Shown here: one piece after another, positions 43,441 to 53,548 of the stretch | How the letters are laid out: the number at the start of each line of letters is the position of its first letter | How positions within the stretch are numbered: position 1 is the stretch's first letter | Assembly: GCF_902726655.1 (NCBI RefSeq) | Contig: NZ_CACVAN010000001.1 | Location: 186,001 to 250,000 of the forward strand | DNA length: 64,000 nucleotides | From: Virgibacillus ihumii | GTDB taxonomy: Bacteria > Bacillota > Bacilli > Bacillales > Amphibacillaceae | Reading direction: 5' to 3' | Position numbers and translations under genes: made by a program | Notes under the pieces: generated by a model | What the model was told of the DNA's origin: nothing | Databases searched by the model: none | Seen by the model: the letters and a program-made list of their open reading frames with translations, nothing else

Positions 43441-45180
43441 CTACTTCTCCACAATTTTACCTTCCTTCATATAACGGAATACAGGAACTACGTCCCCAAT
43501 ATTTACAGGCAGATAATTATAGGTTACATAACCCACCGGGGATTCCGGCTCAAGAGCCAGGGCAATCAGGTTAGCTGTTGGTTGTGCGGAACTGAATACA
43601 TAGCTGCCTTCAGGAAATTGATATTTTTTCTGCTTAATATTTGTTTCAACATGGGTTAATAAATGGCCTTGGTAATACTTTTCATCTACCTTTTTATCTG
43701 TCACTTTGTAGCGTCCAACAGTTAAGGTTTTGGATTCATCAAGCCTTTTGACGTCTACTCCTTGCAATTTCAGTTTTTTTGCTACCTTATGATAGGCTGG
43801 AGGCATGATATACGCTGTTGGACGAACAATCTCTTCAGTTGGGACCGCATTTATGGAACTGTAAAAGTCAACGGGAATCTCTTCGACTGCTCCTTCTGCG
43901 ATATCAACGACTTTTAAGTGTTGCTGACCGGGAAGTTCCTGGCGTTTAAAATCCAAGACAATTTTATCTTTTTCTCCTATCTTTTTACCTTCGCGCGTAA
44001 TCTTGGCTTTGGCATTTTCTATGATTGATTCTATTGCTGTTGCACGTTTGGCGGTCATTTTGATTAAATTCGTATGCGCGTTTACTGATGCAGCTACACG
44101 CCGTTTAAAGGTTTCCCGACCTAAACCATATCCACGGCTCTCCACAAGAATCGTAAATGCTGGCTGAAGGCCATAAGCATTGGTATCTATGCCGGCTGCG
44201 AGACTGCCGCCTGTAACTGTTGGTTTCTCCGCAGACTTTTTCATCAAGTAGTATGGATAAGAGTAAAAACCATTTTTCTTAAGCTTTTTATGGGTCGGTT
44301 TAATAAACCAGTTGACTGCTTTGTTGCGTACCGATTCCGGGATATTGAGGTTTAAGTCCGGTGCCAAAAGAATGTCGTGGTAAGGCAAGGCTCCTTTATC
44401 CCCTATTCCAGGAAATTTATCGGCTGCATTTGGAAATTTGCTGGGAAGTGCCAGATAACCATGGGCACTAATAACGACTTCTGGTTGATAATGATTAAAA
44501 ATTTTGTGCAGTGTACGAATTTCCGGGAGTTCCATTTTTATGTGATCCCGGTTGGCGTCTAACCGATTGGCGGTCTGGCGTTGAAAGTAGCGAGAACCAT
44601 CGGGATTAATCCTTGGAACCAAAACGACATTGATTTTATCTAATACGTTCTGACCAAGCTTACCTTTTGCCAGTTTTTGAGCCATAACCAGAACAGATTC
44701 ACCTCCTGTTGGTTCATCACCATGGACCTGCCCCTCCAACATCACCGTTGTTTTATCCTTAAATTCCGCTTTATTATCATGACTGGTTGATAAAATAAGC
44801 ACGGGCAATGCACGACCTTCCAAGGATTTCCCCGCCGTCTTCATTTTCATAAGATCACTGGAAGAATCCAATTCGCGTAAAAACGACATCATTTCACGTT
44901 GGGTCGTAAAATTCTTTTTCCCTTCCTTAAAACCTGGCGTTTTAAATTCAATATCAGGAGATGGATACAGCCATTCAACTTGTTCAGGCAAGTCATATTT
45001 CTTTCCAAAATAAGGTGTGAAATCTGAACCCATTTGTCCTGCTACTGGTATGTCCGATGTTTTCAAATGATTTTCGTTTTTATTCGGCTCGGCAGATTTC
45101 TCACCAACTAGTTGACTGCCAAACAATACGGAAAGAATTAAAATTAATGGAAATAAAATAGTTAAGGATTTTCTTGTCAA
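43441..45180 (-). CDS. Secreted M14-family zinc carboxypeptidase
   Basis: A 579-residue exported peptidase. An N-terminal signal sequence (TRKSLTILFPLILILSVLFG) is followed by the metal site EGQVHGDEPTGGESV (HxxE), the RINPDGSRYFQRQT and NRLDANRDH substrate-binding stretch, VVISAHGYLA with the third zinc ligand, and TILVESRGYG with the catalytic glutamate. M14 enzymes release C-terminal amino acids or cleave peptidoglycan peptides. The last 200 residues form an accessory domain without a name I can give. The start is TTG 45180, with AAAGGAGG ahead of it; an ATG six bases upstream is in another frame. Monocistronic. Confidence 0.88.
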   Translation of the reverse strand: MTRKSLTILFPLILILSVLFGSQLVGEKSAEPNKNENHLKTSDIPVAGQMGSDFTPYFGKKYDLPEQVEWLYPSPDIEFKTPGFKEGKKNFTTQREMMSFLRELDSSSDLMKMKTAGKSLEGRALPVLILSTSHDNKAEFKDKTTVMLEGQVHGDEPTGGESVLVMAQKLAKGKLGQNVLDKINVVLVPRINPDGSRYFQRQTANRLDANRDHIKMELPEIRTLHKIFNHYQPEVVISAHGYLALPSKFPNAADKFPGIGDKGALPYHDILLAPDLNLNIPESVRNKAVNWFIKPTHKKLKKNGFYSYPYYLMKKSAEKPTVTGGSLAAGIDTNAYGLQPAFTILVESRGYGLGRETFKRRVAASVNAHTNLIKMTAKRATAIESIIENAKAKITREGKKIGEKDKIVLDFKRQELPGQQHLKVVDIAEGAVEEIPVDFYSSINAVPTEEIVRPTAYIMPPAYHKVAKKLKLQGVDVKRLDESKTLTVGRYKVTDKKVDEKYYQGHLLTHVETNIKQKKYQFPEGSYVFSSAQPTANLIALALEPESPVGYVTYNYLPVNIGDVVPVFRYMKEGKIVEK

Positions 45181-45418
45181 GATGCATTCCTCCTTTGATA
45201 GTTTTAGACATTTTTCGTCCTATCAGGCTAATTCGTGGTTGAGGGAAATTACTCCTTCCGACAAAAGATGTGTTTTTAAGAATAGGAAGAATGTAGTATA
45301 AAGAATCATGGCTTGGATAATAGCACGGTTTGCTGTTTGATTGCCGAAACATTGTTTGGGATGTAATATGGTGTTTAGACTAATTGGAAGCTTAAATGGG
45401 GAGAGGAGGGGAGACGGG

Positions 45419-46828
45419 ATGAATGCTTTGAATCTGACACGTTTCCAACGGCGATTAATTGTGGCAATCGCATTGTCAGCTGCTTTTTTATCTGTTTTGA
45501 CACAGTTTCTGCTCATAACGGCTTTTCCTAAAATTATGGATGAGTTCGCGGTTAACTCAACAGAAGTCCAATGGCTGACAACCAGCTATATGTTAACAAT
45601 AGCCGTTTTGATTCCGATAACGGCTTATTTTATTGATAAATTTCAAACAAGGTCTTTGATGATGAGTGCCATGTTCTTGTTTTTTGTGGGAACATTGATT
45701 TGTTTAATCGCGCCTTCTTTTCCCGTCCTGATAACAGGGCGCGTTATTCAAGGGATGGGTTCCGGGATTATGATTCCGTTAATGCAGACAATTTTGTTTC
45801 TGCTGTATCCAAAGGAAAAAAGAGGTTATGCGATGGGAATTGCCGGGTTGGTGATTAACGTTGCTCCCGCGGTGGGGCCGCCGATTTCCGGTGTTTTAAT
45901 AAAATATTTTGAGTGGCGTTCCCTGTTTTTGCTGACATTGCCGATTGCAGCGTGTATTCTGCTTTTGGTTTACTTGTATATGCGCAATATCACGGAGCAG
46001 CGAAAAACGGAAATCGATATGCAGTCTATTATGTTGTCAACGATTGGTTTAGGCGGTTTGCTTTTCGGTTTTAATAAATTACAGGGGGATGGATTAACTG
46101 ACCCGGTAACACTTGTCAGTATGATTGCAGGAGCTTTGGCATTAGGCTTGTTTGCGGTACGTCAGTTTCGGCTTGCAACTCCTATTTTGGAATTGCGTGT
46201 GCTTAAAGTCCCTGTTTTTGCGCTTATTTCGTTTATTTCCATCCTGTCGTTCAGTTTACTCATATCCATTGAGACGATTTTGCCGATGTATGTGCAGAAC
46301 GCCCAGCAGTTCTCTGCTTATTATGGTGGGTTGATTGTGATGCCCGGTGCTTTGACACTCGCTGTCATGTCTCTCTTTGCGGGGAAATTGTTTGATAAAT
46401 ATGGCGGTAAAACCATCGCAATTCTTGGCTTTGTACTGCTTAACGTAAGTACGTTCGGCTTTCATTTTATTCTTGGTCTGAATACACCATTCGCCATTAC
46501 GGTCGTATTATTCATGATTGCCATGGGCGGTGTGGCTATGATTAATATGCCGATCATGACAGCCGGAGTCAACGCGCTTCCTGATAAACTGATACCGCAT
46601 GGGACGGCAGTGATTAATACGGCCCGCCAATTCGGGGGATCGCTGGGTCTGACGTTTATTATTTCATTCATCACGAGGGTAGGGTCCGGATCTGAAGCAG
46701 TCGTGCAGCCGGCAACTTATTTGACTGGTGTGAAACATGCCTTTTTCGTCGCATTTCTGTTTGCTATTACGGGGTTGATTCTTTCTTTGTTTTTAGAAAG
46801 GCAAAAGCAGCCTGCTGAAAATGAATGA
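45419..46828 (+). CDS. DHA2-family (EmrB/LmrB-type) MFS drug exporter
   Basis: A 469-residue proton-driven exporter with about 14 hydrophobic helices. FPKIMDEFAVNSTEVQWLTTSYML (read as VNSTEVQWLTTSYML) and RVIQGMGSGIMIPLMQTI are the standard DHA2 helix 1-4 motifs, and GIAGLVINVAPAVGPPISGVL is the antiporter motif C. Substrate unknown; relatives give resistance to toxic organic cations, lincosamides or bile-type compounds. GAGGAGGGGA precedes ATG 45419; the longer in-frame start at 45341 has no such site. No regulator is adjacent; the gene is divergent from the M14 peptidase. Confidence 0.9.
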   Translation: MNALNLTRFQRRLIVAIALSAAFLSVLTQFLLITAFPKIMDEFAVNSTEVQWLTTSYMLTIAVLIPITAYFIDKFQTRSLMMSAMFLFFVGTLICLIAPSFPVLITGRVIQGMGSGIMIPLMQTILFLLYPKEKRGYAMGIAGLVINVAPAVGPPISGVLIKYFEWRSLFLLTLPIAACILLLVYLYMRNITEQRKTEIDMQSIMLSTIGLGGLLFGFNKLQGDGLTDPVTLVSMIAGALALGLFAVRQFRLATPILELRVLKVPVFALISFISILSFSLLISIETILPMYVQNAQQFSAYYGGLIVMPGALTLAVMSLFAGKLFDKYGGKTIAILGFVLLNVSTFGFHFILGLNTPFAITVVLFMIAMGGVAMINMPIMTAGVNALPDKLIPHGTAVINTARQFGGSLGLTFIISFITRVGSGSEAVVQPATYLTGVKHAFFVAFLFAITGLILSLFLERQKQPAENE

Positions 46829-46975
46829 TGTGTAAATTGCTGCTGTTAAAATTTGTAACAGACTAGGAACATTAGCCTGTTTCTCCTCAGTTAATTGTAC
46901 GCTCCTTTCATTTGTGATAGTTTAGTAGAGGTCCGTCGGATTTTGAAAGATATATAAATGATAGGAGCGTTTATT

Positions 46976-48184
46976 ATGAAGAAAAGTCTGATCTGGCAGT
47001 TGATTGCTGCATTTATACTTGCGATTGTAACCGGTGTCATATTCGGTGAAAAAGCGCAAGTTGTTCAACCGCTGGGGGATTTATTTCTGCGATTAATTAA
47101 ATTCATTATTGCTCCCTTAGTACTTGCTACACTTGTTGTTGGGGTTGCCAGCACAAGTGATGTTCGAAAACTCAGCAGACTGGGTGGGAAAACAGTAGCC
47201 TTTTATCTAATAACCAGTATGTTCGCCATCACGCTTGGTGTCATAGTAGGGAAAATTTTCTCACCCGGAAGTGGAATTGACGTATCGCTGGATGGAAAAG
47301 AAGCCCCTGAACCGACCGAAACAGAGGGATTTATACAAACTATTTTAAATATCGTACCGACAAATCCGTTTGAATCATTGGCGTCAGGTAATATCCTGCA
47401 AATTATCTTTTTTGCATTAGCGATTGGAATTGCTATTACATTAGTAGGGGAAAAAGCCAAACCGGTAAAAGATTTTTTTGATGGGTTTGCGGAAGTAATG
47501 TACAAAATAACCGGCATGGTCATGACTATTGTTCCGATCGGTGTATTTGGACTGCTTGCTCCTGTTGTGGGGGAGTATGGATTGGATGTATTGCTTCCAT
47601 TAATCAAGCTGATTCTGGCAATGGTTACAGGGTGTATTATCCAACTGTTTGTAGTCTATTCATTGGTTGTTAAATCACTCGGTAAAATGAGCCCGGTTAC
47701 ATTTTTTAAAGGTATTTTTCCTGCTTCTGCCGTTGCCTTCAGTACAAGCAGCAGTTCCGGTACATTGCCGGTAACGATTAAGAGTGCACAGGAAAACCTT
47801 GGCGTCTCCAAAGAAACAAGCACGTTCGTATTGCCGTTGGGCGCGACCATCAATATGGATGGAACAGCATTGTATGTCGGGCTTTGTTCGATGTTTGTTG
47901 CCCAATACTTTGGAATCGATTTGACTTTTTCACAGATGGTTACAGTTGTACTGATCGGTACTTTAGCATCAATTGGAACCGCTGGTGTACCAGGGGCTGG
48001 TCTCATCATGCTCACGATGGCATTAAGTGCAGTTAACCTGCCGCTTGCAGGTATTGCATTGGTTGGTGGTATTGATCGTATTCTGGATATGATGCGCACA
48101 TCGGTCAATGTCACAGGTGATGCTGCTGCAAGTGTTGTTGTGGATGCGAGTGAGAAAAAAGTTTCCGGTGGAGATGCGGGGTAG
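46976..48184 (+). CDS. Dicarboxylate/glutamate:cation symporter (DAACS family)
   Basis: A 402-residue membrane carrier related to GltP/GltT. The serine-rich re-entrant loop is AFSTSSSSGTLPVTI, followed by TINMDGTALY (the NMDGT motif) and GTAGVPGAGLIMLTMAL, and the late RTSVNVTGDAAASVV. These define the substrate- and sodium/proton-binding core. It imports C4-dicarboxylates or acidic amino acids. ATG 46976 is preferred because TAGGAG lies eight bases ahead; the in-frame ATG at 46958 lies before that site. A terminator follows about 50 bases downstream. Confidence 0.93.
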   Translation: MKKSLIWQLIAAFILAIVTGVIFGEKAQVVQPLGDLFLRLIKFIIAPLVLATLVVGVASTSDVRKLSRLGGKTVAFYLITSMFAITLGVIVGKIFSPGSGIDVSLDGKEAPEPTETEGFIQTILNIVPTNPFESLASGNILQIIFFALAIGIAITLVGEKAKPVKDFFDGFAEVMYKITGMVMTIVPIGVFGLLAPVVGEYGLDVLLPLIKLILAMVTGCIIQLFVVYSLVVKSLGKMSPVTFFKGIFPASAVAFSTSSSSGTLPVTIKSAQENLGVSKETSTFVLPLGATINMDGTALYVGLCSMFVAQYFGIDLTFSQMVTVVLIGTLASIGTAGVPGAGLIMLTMALSAVNLPLAGIALVGGIDRILDMMRTSVNVTGDAAASVVVDASEKKVSGGDAG

Positions 48185-48236
48185 GATTTTTGACCAACCA
48201 GGATATGGAGAAATTCTTAAGATGAAGTGAAGAAAG

Positions 48237-48278
48237 AAAAAACGATGCGATGGGTATTCCCTGCTGCATCGTTTTTTA
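48237..48278. terminator. Intrinsic terminator after the symporter gene
   Basis: AAAAAACGATGC and GCATCGTTTTTT form a perfect 12-bp stem with A- and T-tracts on the two sides. Confidence 0.87.
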
Positions 48279-48362
48279 GATTTTCCGCAATCGACCACGT
48301 GACAGGAATTTGCAGGCATGCTAAGCTAGAAGGTGAAATAAAATATAGAAATCTGCATGATG

Positions 48363-48402
48363 CAGGAGAGGTTCGAAACCATCCCTCTATAAAAAACTAG
48401 GG
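48363..48402 (+). ncRNA. PreQ1-I riboswitch aptamer
   Basis: AGAGGTTCGAAACCATCCCTC, cut here at 20 bases as AGAGGTTCGAAACCATCCCT, followed by CTATAAAAAACTAG matches the preQ1 class I consensus (hairpin with C-rich loop, then the A-rich tail with the pseudoknot pairing). It binds the queuosine precursor preQ1 and should switch off queCDE. Confidence 0.92.
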
Positions 48403-48406
48403 AGAC

Positions 48407-48440
48407 AAGACAGTGGCTTCTTAGTGCTGTCTTTTTTTAT
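48407..48440 (+). terminator. Terminator hairpin of the preQ1 riboswitch
   Basis: AGACAG pairs with CTGTCT and is followed by T7, directly after the aptamer and 45 bases before queC, so the switch probably works by transcription termination. Confidence 0.8.
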
Positions 48441-48485
48441 GGTATTTTTGAATCTCTTTCTTTCATTTGAGAAAGGGGACAGAAA

Positions 48486-49145
48486 ATGAGTAGTCAAAAT
48501 CAAAGTGCAGTAGTTGTTTTCAGCGGAGGTCAGGATAGTACGACATGCCTGTTTTGGGCATTGAGGAAGTTTGATCATGTGGAGGCAGTCACATTTCAAT
48601 ACGGGCAGCGTCATATTGCTGAACTGGAATGTGCAAAAGAAATTTGTGCCAAATTAAATGTTCGTCAGCATGAGCTGGATATGGATTTGTTAAATCAACT
48701 TGCACCAAATGCCTTAACACGGGAAGAGATAAAAATTACGGACGATGAAATACCGTCAACATTTGTACCAGGACGGAATCTATTGTTTTTATCGTTTGCC
48801 GCTATTCTGGGAAAACAAATCGGTGCCAAACATATTATTACGGGTGTAAGTGAAACAGATTTCAGCGGGTATCCGGATTGTCGGGATAATTTTATCAAGT
48901 CGTTGAATGTGACACTGAATTTGTCCATGGATGACCAGTTTGTCCTGCATACACCATTAATGTGGCGGGATAAATCAGAGGTGTGGGAATTGAGCGATCA
49001 GCTTGGTGCATTTGAATTTGTGAAAGAACATACGCTGACATGCTACAACGGAATCAAGGGGGAAGGCTGCGGAGAATGTCCATCGTGTAAACTCCGCAGT
49101 AACGGATTGGAGCAATACGAAATGCGTCGAGGGGTGGTAAAATGA
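48486..49145 (+). CDS. queC: 7-cyano-7-deazaguanine (preQ0) synthase
   Basis: ATP-dependent conversion of 7-carboxy-7-deazaguanine and ammonia to preQ0 in queuosine synthesis. The 219-residue protein has the PP-loop [18 protein letters not shown] and a C-terminal zinc site [19 protein letters not shown] with its three clustered cysteines plus C near residue 187. GAAAGGGGACA is the ribosome binding site. Transcription is controlled by the preQ1 riboswitch just upstream. The stop overlaps queD. Confidence 0.96.
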   Translation: MSSQNQSAVVVFSGGQDSTTCLFWALRKFDHVEAVTFQYGQRHIAELECAKEICAKLNVRQHELDMDLLNQLAPNALTREEIKITDDEIPSTFVPGRNLLFLSFAAILGKQIGAKHIITGVSETDFSGYPDCRDNFIKSLNVTLNLSMDDQFVLHTPLMWRDKSEVWELSDQLGAFEFVKEHTLTCYNGIKGEGCGECPSCKLRSNGLEQYEMRRGVVK

Positions 49146-49576
49146 TGCAGCAAATTTACCCTGTTCCCGACCATGATTATGCATATGAATTGAATAAAGA
49201 GTTCCATTTTTCCGCAGCTCATTATATTGCTGATGAGTCAGCAGGGAAATGCCAATACACTCACGGCCATACGTATTTTGTGAATATAACGATTGCTGGT
49301 GGTCAACTGAATCAAATCGGTTTTCTGGCCGATTTTAAAACGATTAAGGATTTGATTCATAAGCGGTTTGATCACACCACATTGAATGAGGATCCCGTTT
49401 TTTCCAATCAGCAGGTTTATTTCCCAACAACCGAAGTCGTGGCAGAAAAAGTTTACGAGATTATCCAAGGCTATTTGAATAATCTGGATAATCAGCCTGT
49501 TTGCCTTCAGGTTTTTTTACGTGAGACACCTACAAGTTATTGCATCTATCGGCCAAAGGGGGAAACGGATCAATGA
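49142..49576 (+). CDS. queD: 6-carboxy-5,6,7,8-tetrahydropterin synthase
   Basis: Turns 7,8-dihydroneopterin triphosphate into 6-carboxytetrahydropterin, the first committed queuosine step. In 144 residues the zinc and catalytic residues are in FHFSAAHYI and [14 protein letters not shown] (Cys and the HGH histidines), with NPTTE-like [13 protein letters not shown] later. GAGGGGTGG precedes ATG 49142. It overlaps queC by four bases and queE by four, so the three are coupled. Confidence 0.95.
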   Translation: MMQQIYPVPDHDYAYELNKEFHFSAAHYIADESAGKCQYTHGHTYFVNITIAGGQLNQIGFLADFKTIKDLIHKRFDHTTLNEDPVFSNQQVYFPTTEVVAEKVYEIIQGYLNNLDNQPVCLQVFLRETPTSYCIYRPKGETDQ

Positions 49577-50295
49577 AGCTGCCAATTCTTGAAATTTTTG
49601 GTCCAACCATTCAGGGAGAAGGGATGGTTATTGGACAAAAAACAATGTTTGTCCGGACGGCGGGGTGTGATTATTCCTGTTCATGGTGTGATTCCAAGTT
49701 TACTTGGGACGGCTCAGAAAAAGAAAACATCAAGCTGATGGAGCCGGAAGAGGTTTGGGAAGAACTGAATCGTCAGGCTGGCGGGCGATTTGCTCATGTA
49801 ACCATTTCAGGGGGTAACCCGGCATTGCTTTCCGCGTTGGGAGACTTTGTTGATTTGTTACATGAGAATCGGGTAACGATCGCGTTGGAAACGCAAGGTA
49901 GCAAGTGGCAGCCGTGGTTTACCGATATTGACGAGTTGACCCTGTCACCTAAACCACCCAGTTCAGGAATGAAAACCAATTTTTTCGTACTTGATGATAT
50001 GATTACTTCACTGCAGGAAGAACAAAAAGGAACTTGCAGTTTAAAGATTGTTATTTTTGATTTGGCTGATTTGGAGTATGCAAAGAGGGTTCATTTACGA
50101 TATCCAAATGTCCCAATATTTTTGCAGGTTGGTAATGACGATACCGGAAATGCAGATGATGACCAGCTTCTTCGCAGGCTGGTGAATCGGTATGACTGGC
50201 TGGTGGATCAGGTGATGGACAGTCATGAATTACGAAATGTTCGTGTGCTTCCGCAGCTTCATACTTATTTATGGGGGAATAAGCGGGGAGTGTGA
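49573..50295 (+). CDS. queE: 7-carboxy-7-deazaguanine synthase (radical SAM)
   Basis: A 240-residue radical-SAM enzyme that contracts the ring of 6-carboxytetrahydropterin to 7-carboxy-7-deazaguanine. It opens with LPILEIFGPTIQGEGMVIGQ and carries the cluster motif CDYSCSWC (C-x3-C-x2-C) followed by DSKFTWDG, then TISGGNPALL. ATG 49573 overlaps the queD stop. With QueC and QueD it gives preQ0; the reductase queF is not in this window, so the last step must be encoded elsewhere. Confidence 0.95.
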   Translation: MKLPILEIFGPTIQGEGMVIGQKTMFVRTAGCDYSCSWCDSKFTWDGSEKENIKLMEPEEVWEELNRQAGGRFAHVTISGGNPALLSALGDFVDLLHENRVTIALETQGSKWQPWFTDIDELTLSPKPPSSGMKTNFFVLDDMITSLQEEQKGTCSLKIVIFDLADLEYAKRVHLRYPNVPIFLQVGNDDTGNADDDQLLRRLVNRYDWLVDQVMDSHELRNVRVLPQLHTYLWGNKRGV

Positions 50296-50408
50296 AAAGT
50301 ATTATCCCAGTCGGTGATAACTCTTTGAAATATATATCGATGGGGCTTTTGCACAAAGTAAATTATAGTTGTCTGGTACCTGATGTACATCATGTCTGTC
50401 ATAATCTG

Positions 50409-50446
50409 CCCGGCTCTTTCGGATTCGGAAGCTGCCGGGTTTTTGT
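50409..50446 (+). terminator. Intrinsic terminator after queE
   Basis: CCCGGC and GCCGGG bracket a partly paired loop (TTTCGGATTCGGAA) and are followed by TTTTTG. A short frame from 50292 reads through it and is not considered a gene. Confidence 0.78.
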
Positions 50447-50541
50447 AAATACGAATCGGTTTGTTTTAGAAGGGATTTGGCAATTCTTGTCGAATATTAT
50501 AAAATATGAAAAAATACAATGAAGATGAATGGAGGCCGATT

Positions 50542-51780
50542 ATGTCCAAACGTGAGTATGATGAATCCGATTTAAACACCGGAAAAATGACGAAAAAGCA
50601 AAGGCAAGTATTTTGGGGAGCTATTTTCCTGATGGCTACCTCATCGATTGGACCTGGATTTTTGACGCAAACTTCTTATTTTACAAACCAGTTTGCAGCA
50701 AGTTTTGCATTTGCGATTCTGGTATCGATTATTATCGATATCGGCGCACAGTTAAACATATGGCGCGTATTGGTCGTTTCCAAAAAACGAGGGCAGGATG
50801 TAGCGAATATGGTATTGCCCGGATTGGGAACGTTCATTGCCATTTTAATTGTTTTAGGCGGCCTGGCATTTAACATCGGTAATGTCGGTGGGGCAGGTCT
50901 GGGGATGAACGTTTTATTTGGTATTTCACCCAAGGTTGGAGCAATCATTACCGCGATTCTTGCCGTAATTGTATTCAGTTTGAAAAACTCAGGTAAAATT
51001 ATGGATTATGTTGCGTTGACACTTGGAATAGTCATGTTAACAATGGTTGCTATTGTGATGGTTACAACTTCCCCGCCAGTCGCAGAAGCAGCTGTAAACA
51101 GCGTATTCCCGGGGGATTATGGAGCAATGCTGCTGCCTGCCATTACGTTAATCGGCGGTACTGTAGGCGGTTATATAACGTTCGCAGGCGGGCATAGGCT
51201 GCTTGATGCTGGAATTAAAGGGAAAGAAAATGCCGGTTTTGCCGGGAGAGCTGCCAACTGGGGTGTTTTTACAACAGGGATAATGCGCGTATTTTTATTC
51301 CTGGCCATTCTTGGAGTGGTGACTGCAGGGTACACGTTGTCTGAAAGTCATCCGACTGCATCCGTTTTCCAGTATGCATTGGGTGATGCCGGTTATAAAA
51401 TTTTTGGAGTTGTTTTATTTTCAGCAGCACTTACATCGGTTATCGGTGCGGCATACACCAGTGTATCGTTTATGCGCTCCTTTCATCCGGTTGTTGAAAA
51501 ATATAACAATATCTTTATTATCGGATTTATTGTTTTCTCAACACTAATATTTGTATTGGTTGGAGAACCGGTGAAGATTCTGGTGCTTGTCGGATCGCTG
51601 AATGGTCTGATTCTGCCGCTTACATTGGGTGCGATTCTTGTTGCTTCAAGAAACAAAAAAATAGTCGGCGACTATCATCACCCGACATGGATGATTGTTT
51701 TTGGTGCAGTGGCAGTATTAATTACAATTATTGCAGGATACTTCTCACTTCAGGGAATTGCCGATATATGGACAGGCTGA
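50542..51780 (+). CDS. ycsG: NRAMP-family-like membrane transporter (YcsG-like)
   Basis: A 412-residue permease with about 11 hydrophobic helices, SIGPGFLTQTSYF in helix 1 and GGTVGGYITFAGGHRLLD in the middle. It belongs to the divergent NRAMP branch that sits in the 5-oxoproline operon of Bacillus; there it probably carries an organic substrate or metal rather than being a classic manganese importer, as DPGN of true NRAMP helix 1 is not evident. GGAGG lies six bases before ATG 50542. Gene order ycsG-pxpB-pxpC-pxpA-ycsI follows. Confidence 0.82.
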   Translation: MSKREYDESDLNTGKMTKKQRQVFWGAIFLMATSSIGPGFLTQTSYFTNQFAASFAFAILVSIIIDIGAQLNIWRVLVVSKKRGQDVANMVLPGLGTFIAILIVLGGLAFNIGNVGGAGLGMNVLFGISPKVGAIITAILAVIVFSLKNSGKIMDYVALTLGIVMLTMVAIVMVTTSPPVAEAAVNSVFPGDYGAMLLPAITLIGGTVGGYITFAGGHRLLDAGIKGKENAGFAGRAANWGVFTTGIMRVFLFLAILGVVTAGYTLSESHPTASVFQYALGDAGYKIFGVVLFSAALTSVIGAAYTSVSFMRSFHPVVEKYNNIFIIGFIVFSTLIFVLVGEPVKILVLVGSLNGLILPLTLGAILVASRNKKIVGDYHHPTWMIVFGAVAVLITIIAGYFSLQGIADIWTG

Positions 51781-51822
51781 CGTAATTGTTCAGCGCATTT
51801 GTAAGTCGAAGGGAGAGGGATT

Positions 51823-52524
51823 ATGGAATATACAGTATCACCGCTGGGGGATAAAGCGATTGTAATGGAATTCGGTGAGGATATGTCCGATGAAATACAA
51901 AAGCAAATCAGGACTGTTTCCGCCTGTTTGGATGACCATCCGCTGACCGGCATGGTCGAATATATCCCGGCTTATACGACCATTACTATTTTTTATAATG
52001 TGATGGAAGTGCTTAGGAATTCGACCGGGACGAACGCATATCATATGATGCTGGGTGAAATTGAAAAAATGGTTTCCCGGCTTCCGGAAAACCCCGATAC
52101 AGAATCCAATATCGTCGAGATTCCGGTATGTTACGGGGGAGAATTTGGTCCGGATCTGGAAGTGGTTGCTCATGAGAATAACCTTACGGAGCAGGAGGTA
52201 ATTGATATTCATGTGAATGGGGATTATACGGTGTATATGATTGGATTTGCACCGGGGTTCCCGTTTATCGGCGGTATGTCAAAGCAGATTGCTACGCCTA
52301 GAAAAGATTCACCTCGATTACACATTCCTGCTGGTTCAGTGGGCATCGCGGGCAGTCAGACCGGGGTATATCCGATTGAAACACCTGGCGGATGGCAATT
52401 GATTGGAAGAACGCCTGTAAAGCTGTTCCGGCCGGATGAGGAGGTACCTATCTTATTGAAGGCAGGCGATTCCATTCGCTTTTTCCCCATATCCGAAGAA
52501 CAGTACAGCAATTGGGGAGGGTGA
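51823..52524 (+). CDS. pxpB: 5-oxoprolinase subunit PxpB (KipI-like)
   Basis: A 233-residue subunit of the ATP-dependent 5-oxoprolinase PxpABC, which opens 5-oxo-L-proline to glutamate. The AHS1/CT_C_D family pattern is clear: EIPVCYGGEFGPDLE, IGFAPGFPFIGGM and PAGSVGIAGSQTGVYPIETPGGW (given here as its two halves, PAGSVGIAGSQTG and VYPIETPGGWQLIG). In B. subtilis the protein is also known as KipI, an inhibitor of the sporulation kinase KinA. GGGAGAGGG precedes ATG 51823. pxpC starts four bases after the stop. Confidence 0.93.
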   Translation: MEYTVSPLGDKAIVMEFGEDMSDEIQKQIRTVSACLDDHPLTGMVEYIPAYTTITIFYNVMEVLRNSTGTNAYHMMLGEIEKMVSRLPENPDTESNIVEIPVCYGGEFGPDLEVVAHENNLTEQEVIDIHVNGDYTVYMIGFAPGFPFIGGMSKQIATPRKDSPRLHIPAGSVGIAGSQTGVYPIETPGGWQLIGRTPVKLFRPDEEVPILLKAGDSIRFFPISEEQYSNWGG

Positions 52525-52528
52525 AGCC

Positions 52529-53548
52529 ATGAGTATTAACGTAATAAAGTCCGGACTGTTAACAACAGTCCAGGATTCAGGACGTACTGGTTATCAGAAA
52601 TATGGTGTTATTGTAAGTGGTGCAATGGATGCAAGTTCCAGCAGACTTGCCAATTTACTTGTTGATAATGCACCGGATGCCGGAGTACTGGAAATGACGA
52701 TTGCCGGACCGATCCTTGAATTTCAGGAAGATGCACTGATTGCCATTTGCGGAGCGGATATGGCACCGGAAATTGACGGAAAACCGGTTCAGATGAATAA
52801 AGCTGTCTGGATCGGAAAAGCAAGCACATTGAAGTTTTCCTCAGTGCGGACAGGCTGCCGTACATATATGGCTGCTGCAGGAGGTATTGATGTGCCTCCG
52901 GTTATGGACAGCCGTTCCACGTATTTACGGGCCGGAATTGGCGGGTTTAATGGACGGGCATTGCAAAAAAAGGATGCATTGGCGGTCGGTACGCCATCCC
53001 AATATGCGGCAATGCGGATAGAACAAATGCAGAACCAAGCTGGTGCTGAGCATTTTCTTGAAATGGATTGGGGTGTGTCACTTGATCCTTTGCCTGATTA
53101 TCGCGATGGGGCAGTGATACGTACAATTCCGGGGCGGCAGTCCGAATGGTTCACCAAAGAAAGCCATGCATTGTATTTGTCAGAAGCCTTTGGTGTTTCC
53201 ACCCAATCTGACCGTATGGGCTATCGGTTAAATGGACCGCAATTGGCGTTGGAGAATCAGAAGGATCTATTGTCTGAAGCGGTATCTTTCGGTACGATTC
53301 AGGTTCCGCCGGATGGAAACCCGATTGTTCTGATGGCTGACAGGCAAACGACGGGCGGATATCCCAAAATCGGCCAGGTAATTACAGCGGACTTGCCGGT
53401 TATGGCACAATTAAAACCAGGCGAAAAAATTTATTTTAACGAAATTCAGCACAGCGAAGCACAGGCATTGCTGGTGGAAAGCGAAAAGGAGTTTGAACAA
53501 CTGAAGGTAAGCATTCATTTGAAAAAAGAACAGGAGGACTATGCATGA
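52529..53548 (+). CDS. pxpC: 5-oxoprolinase subunit PxpC (KipA-like)
   Basis: A 339-residue AHS2-family subunit that partners PxpB in activating 5-oxoproline by phosphorylation. Marks: [50 protein letters not shown] and the late [27 protein letters not shown] provides the ribosome binding site. The stop overlaps pxpA by four bases, so the complex subunits are made together. Confidence 0.94.
   Translation: MSINVIKSGLLTTVQDSGRTGYQKYGVIVSGAMDASSSRLANLLVDNAPDAGVLEMTIAGPILEFQEDALIAICGADMAPEIDGKPVQMNKAVWIGKASTLKFSSVRTGCRTYMAAAGGIDVPPVMDSRSTYLRAGIGGFNGRALQKKDALAVGTPSQYAAMRIEQMQNQAGAEHFLEMDWGVSLDPLPDYRDGAVIRTIPGRQSEWFTKESHALYLSEAFGVSTQSDRMGYRLNGPQLALENQKDLLSEAVSFGTIQVPPDGNPIVLMADRQTTGGYPKIGQVITADLPVMAQLKPGEKIYFNEIQHSEAQALLVESEKEFEQLKVSIHLKKEQEDYA

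Noticed and set aside
50292-50522. 76-codon frame between queE and ycsG
   Set aside because: Reads through the terminator at 50409-50446 and has no family resemblance.
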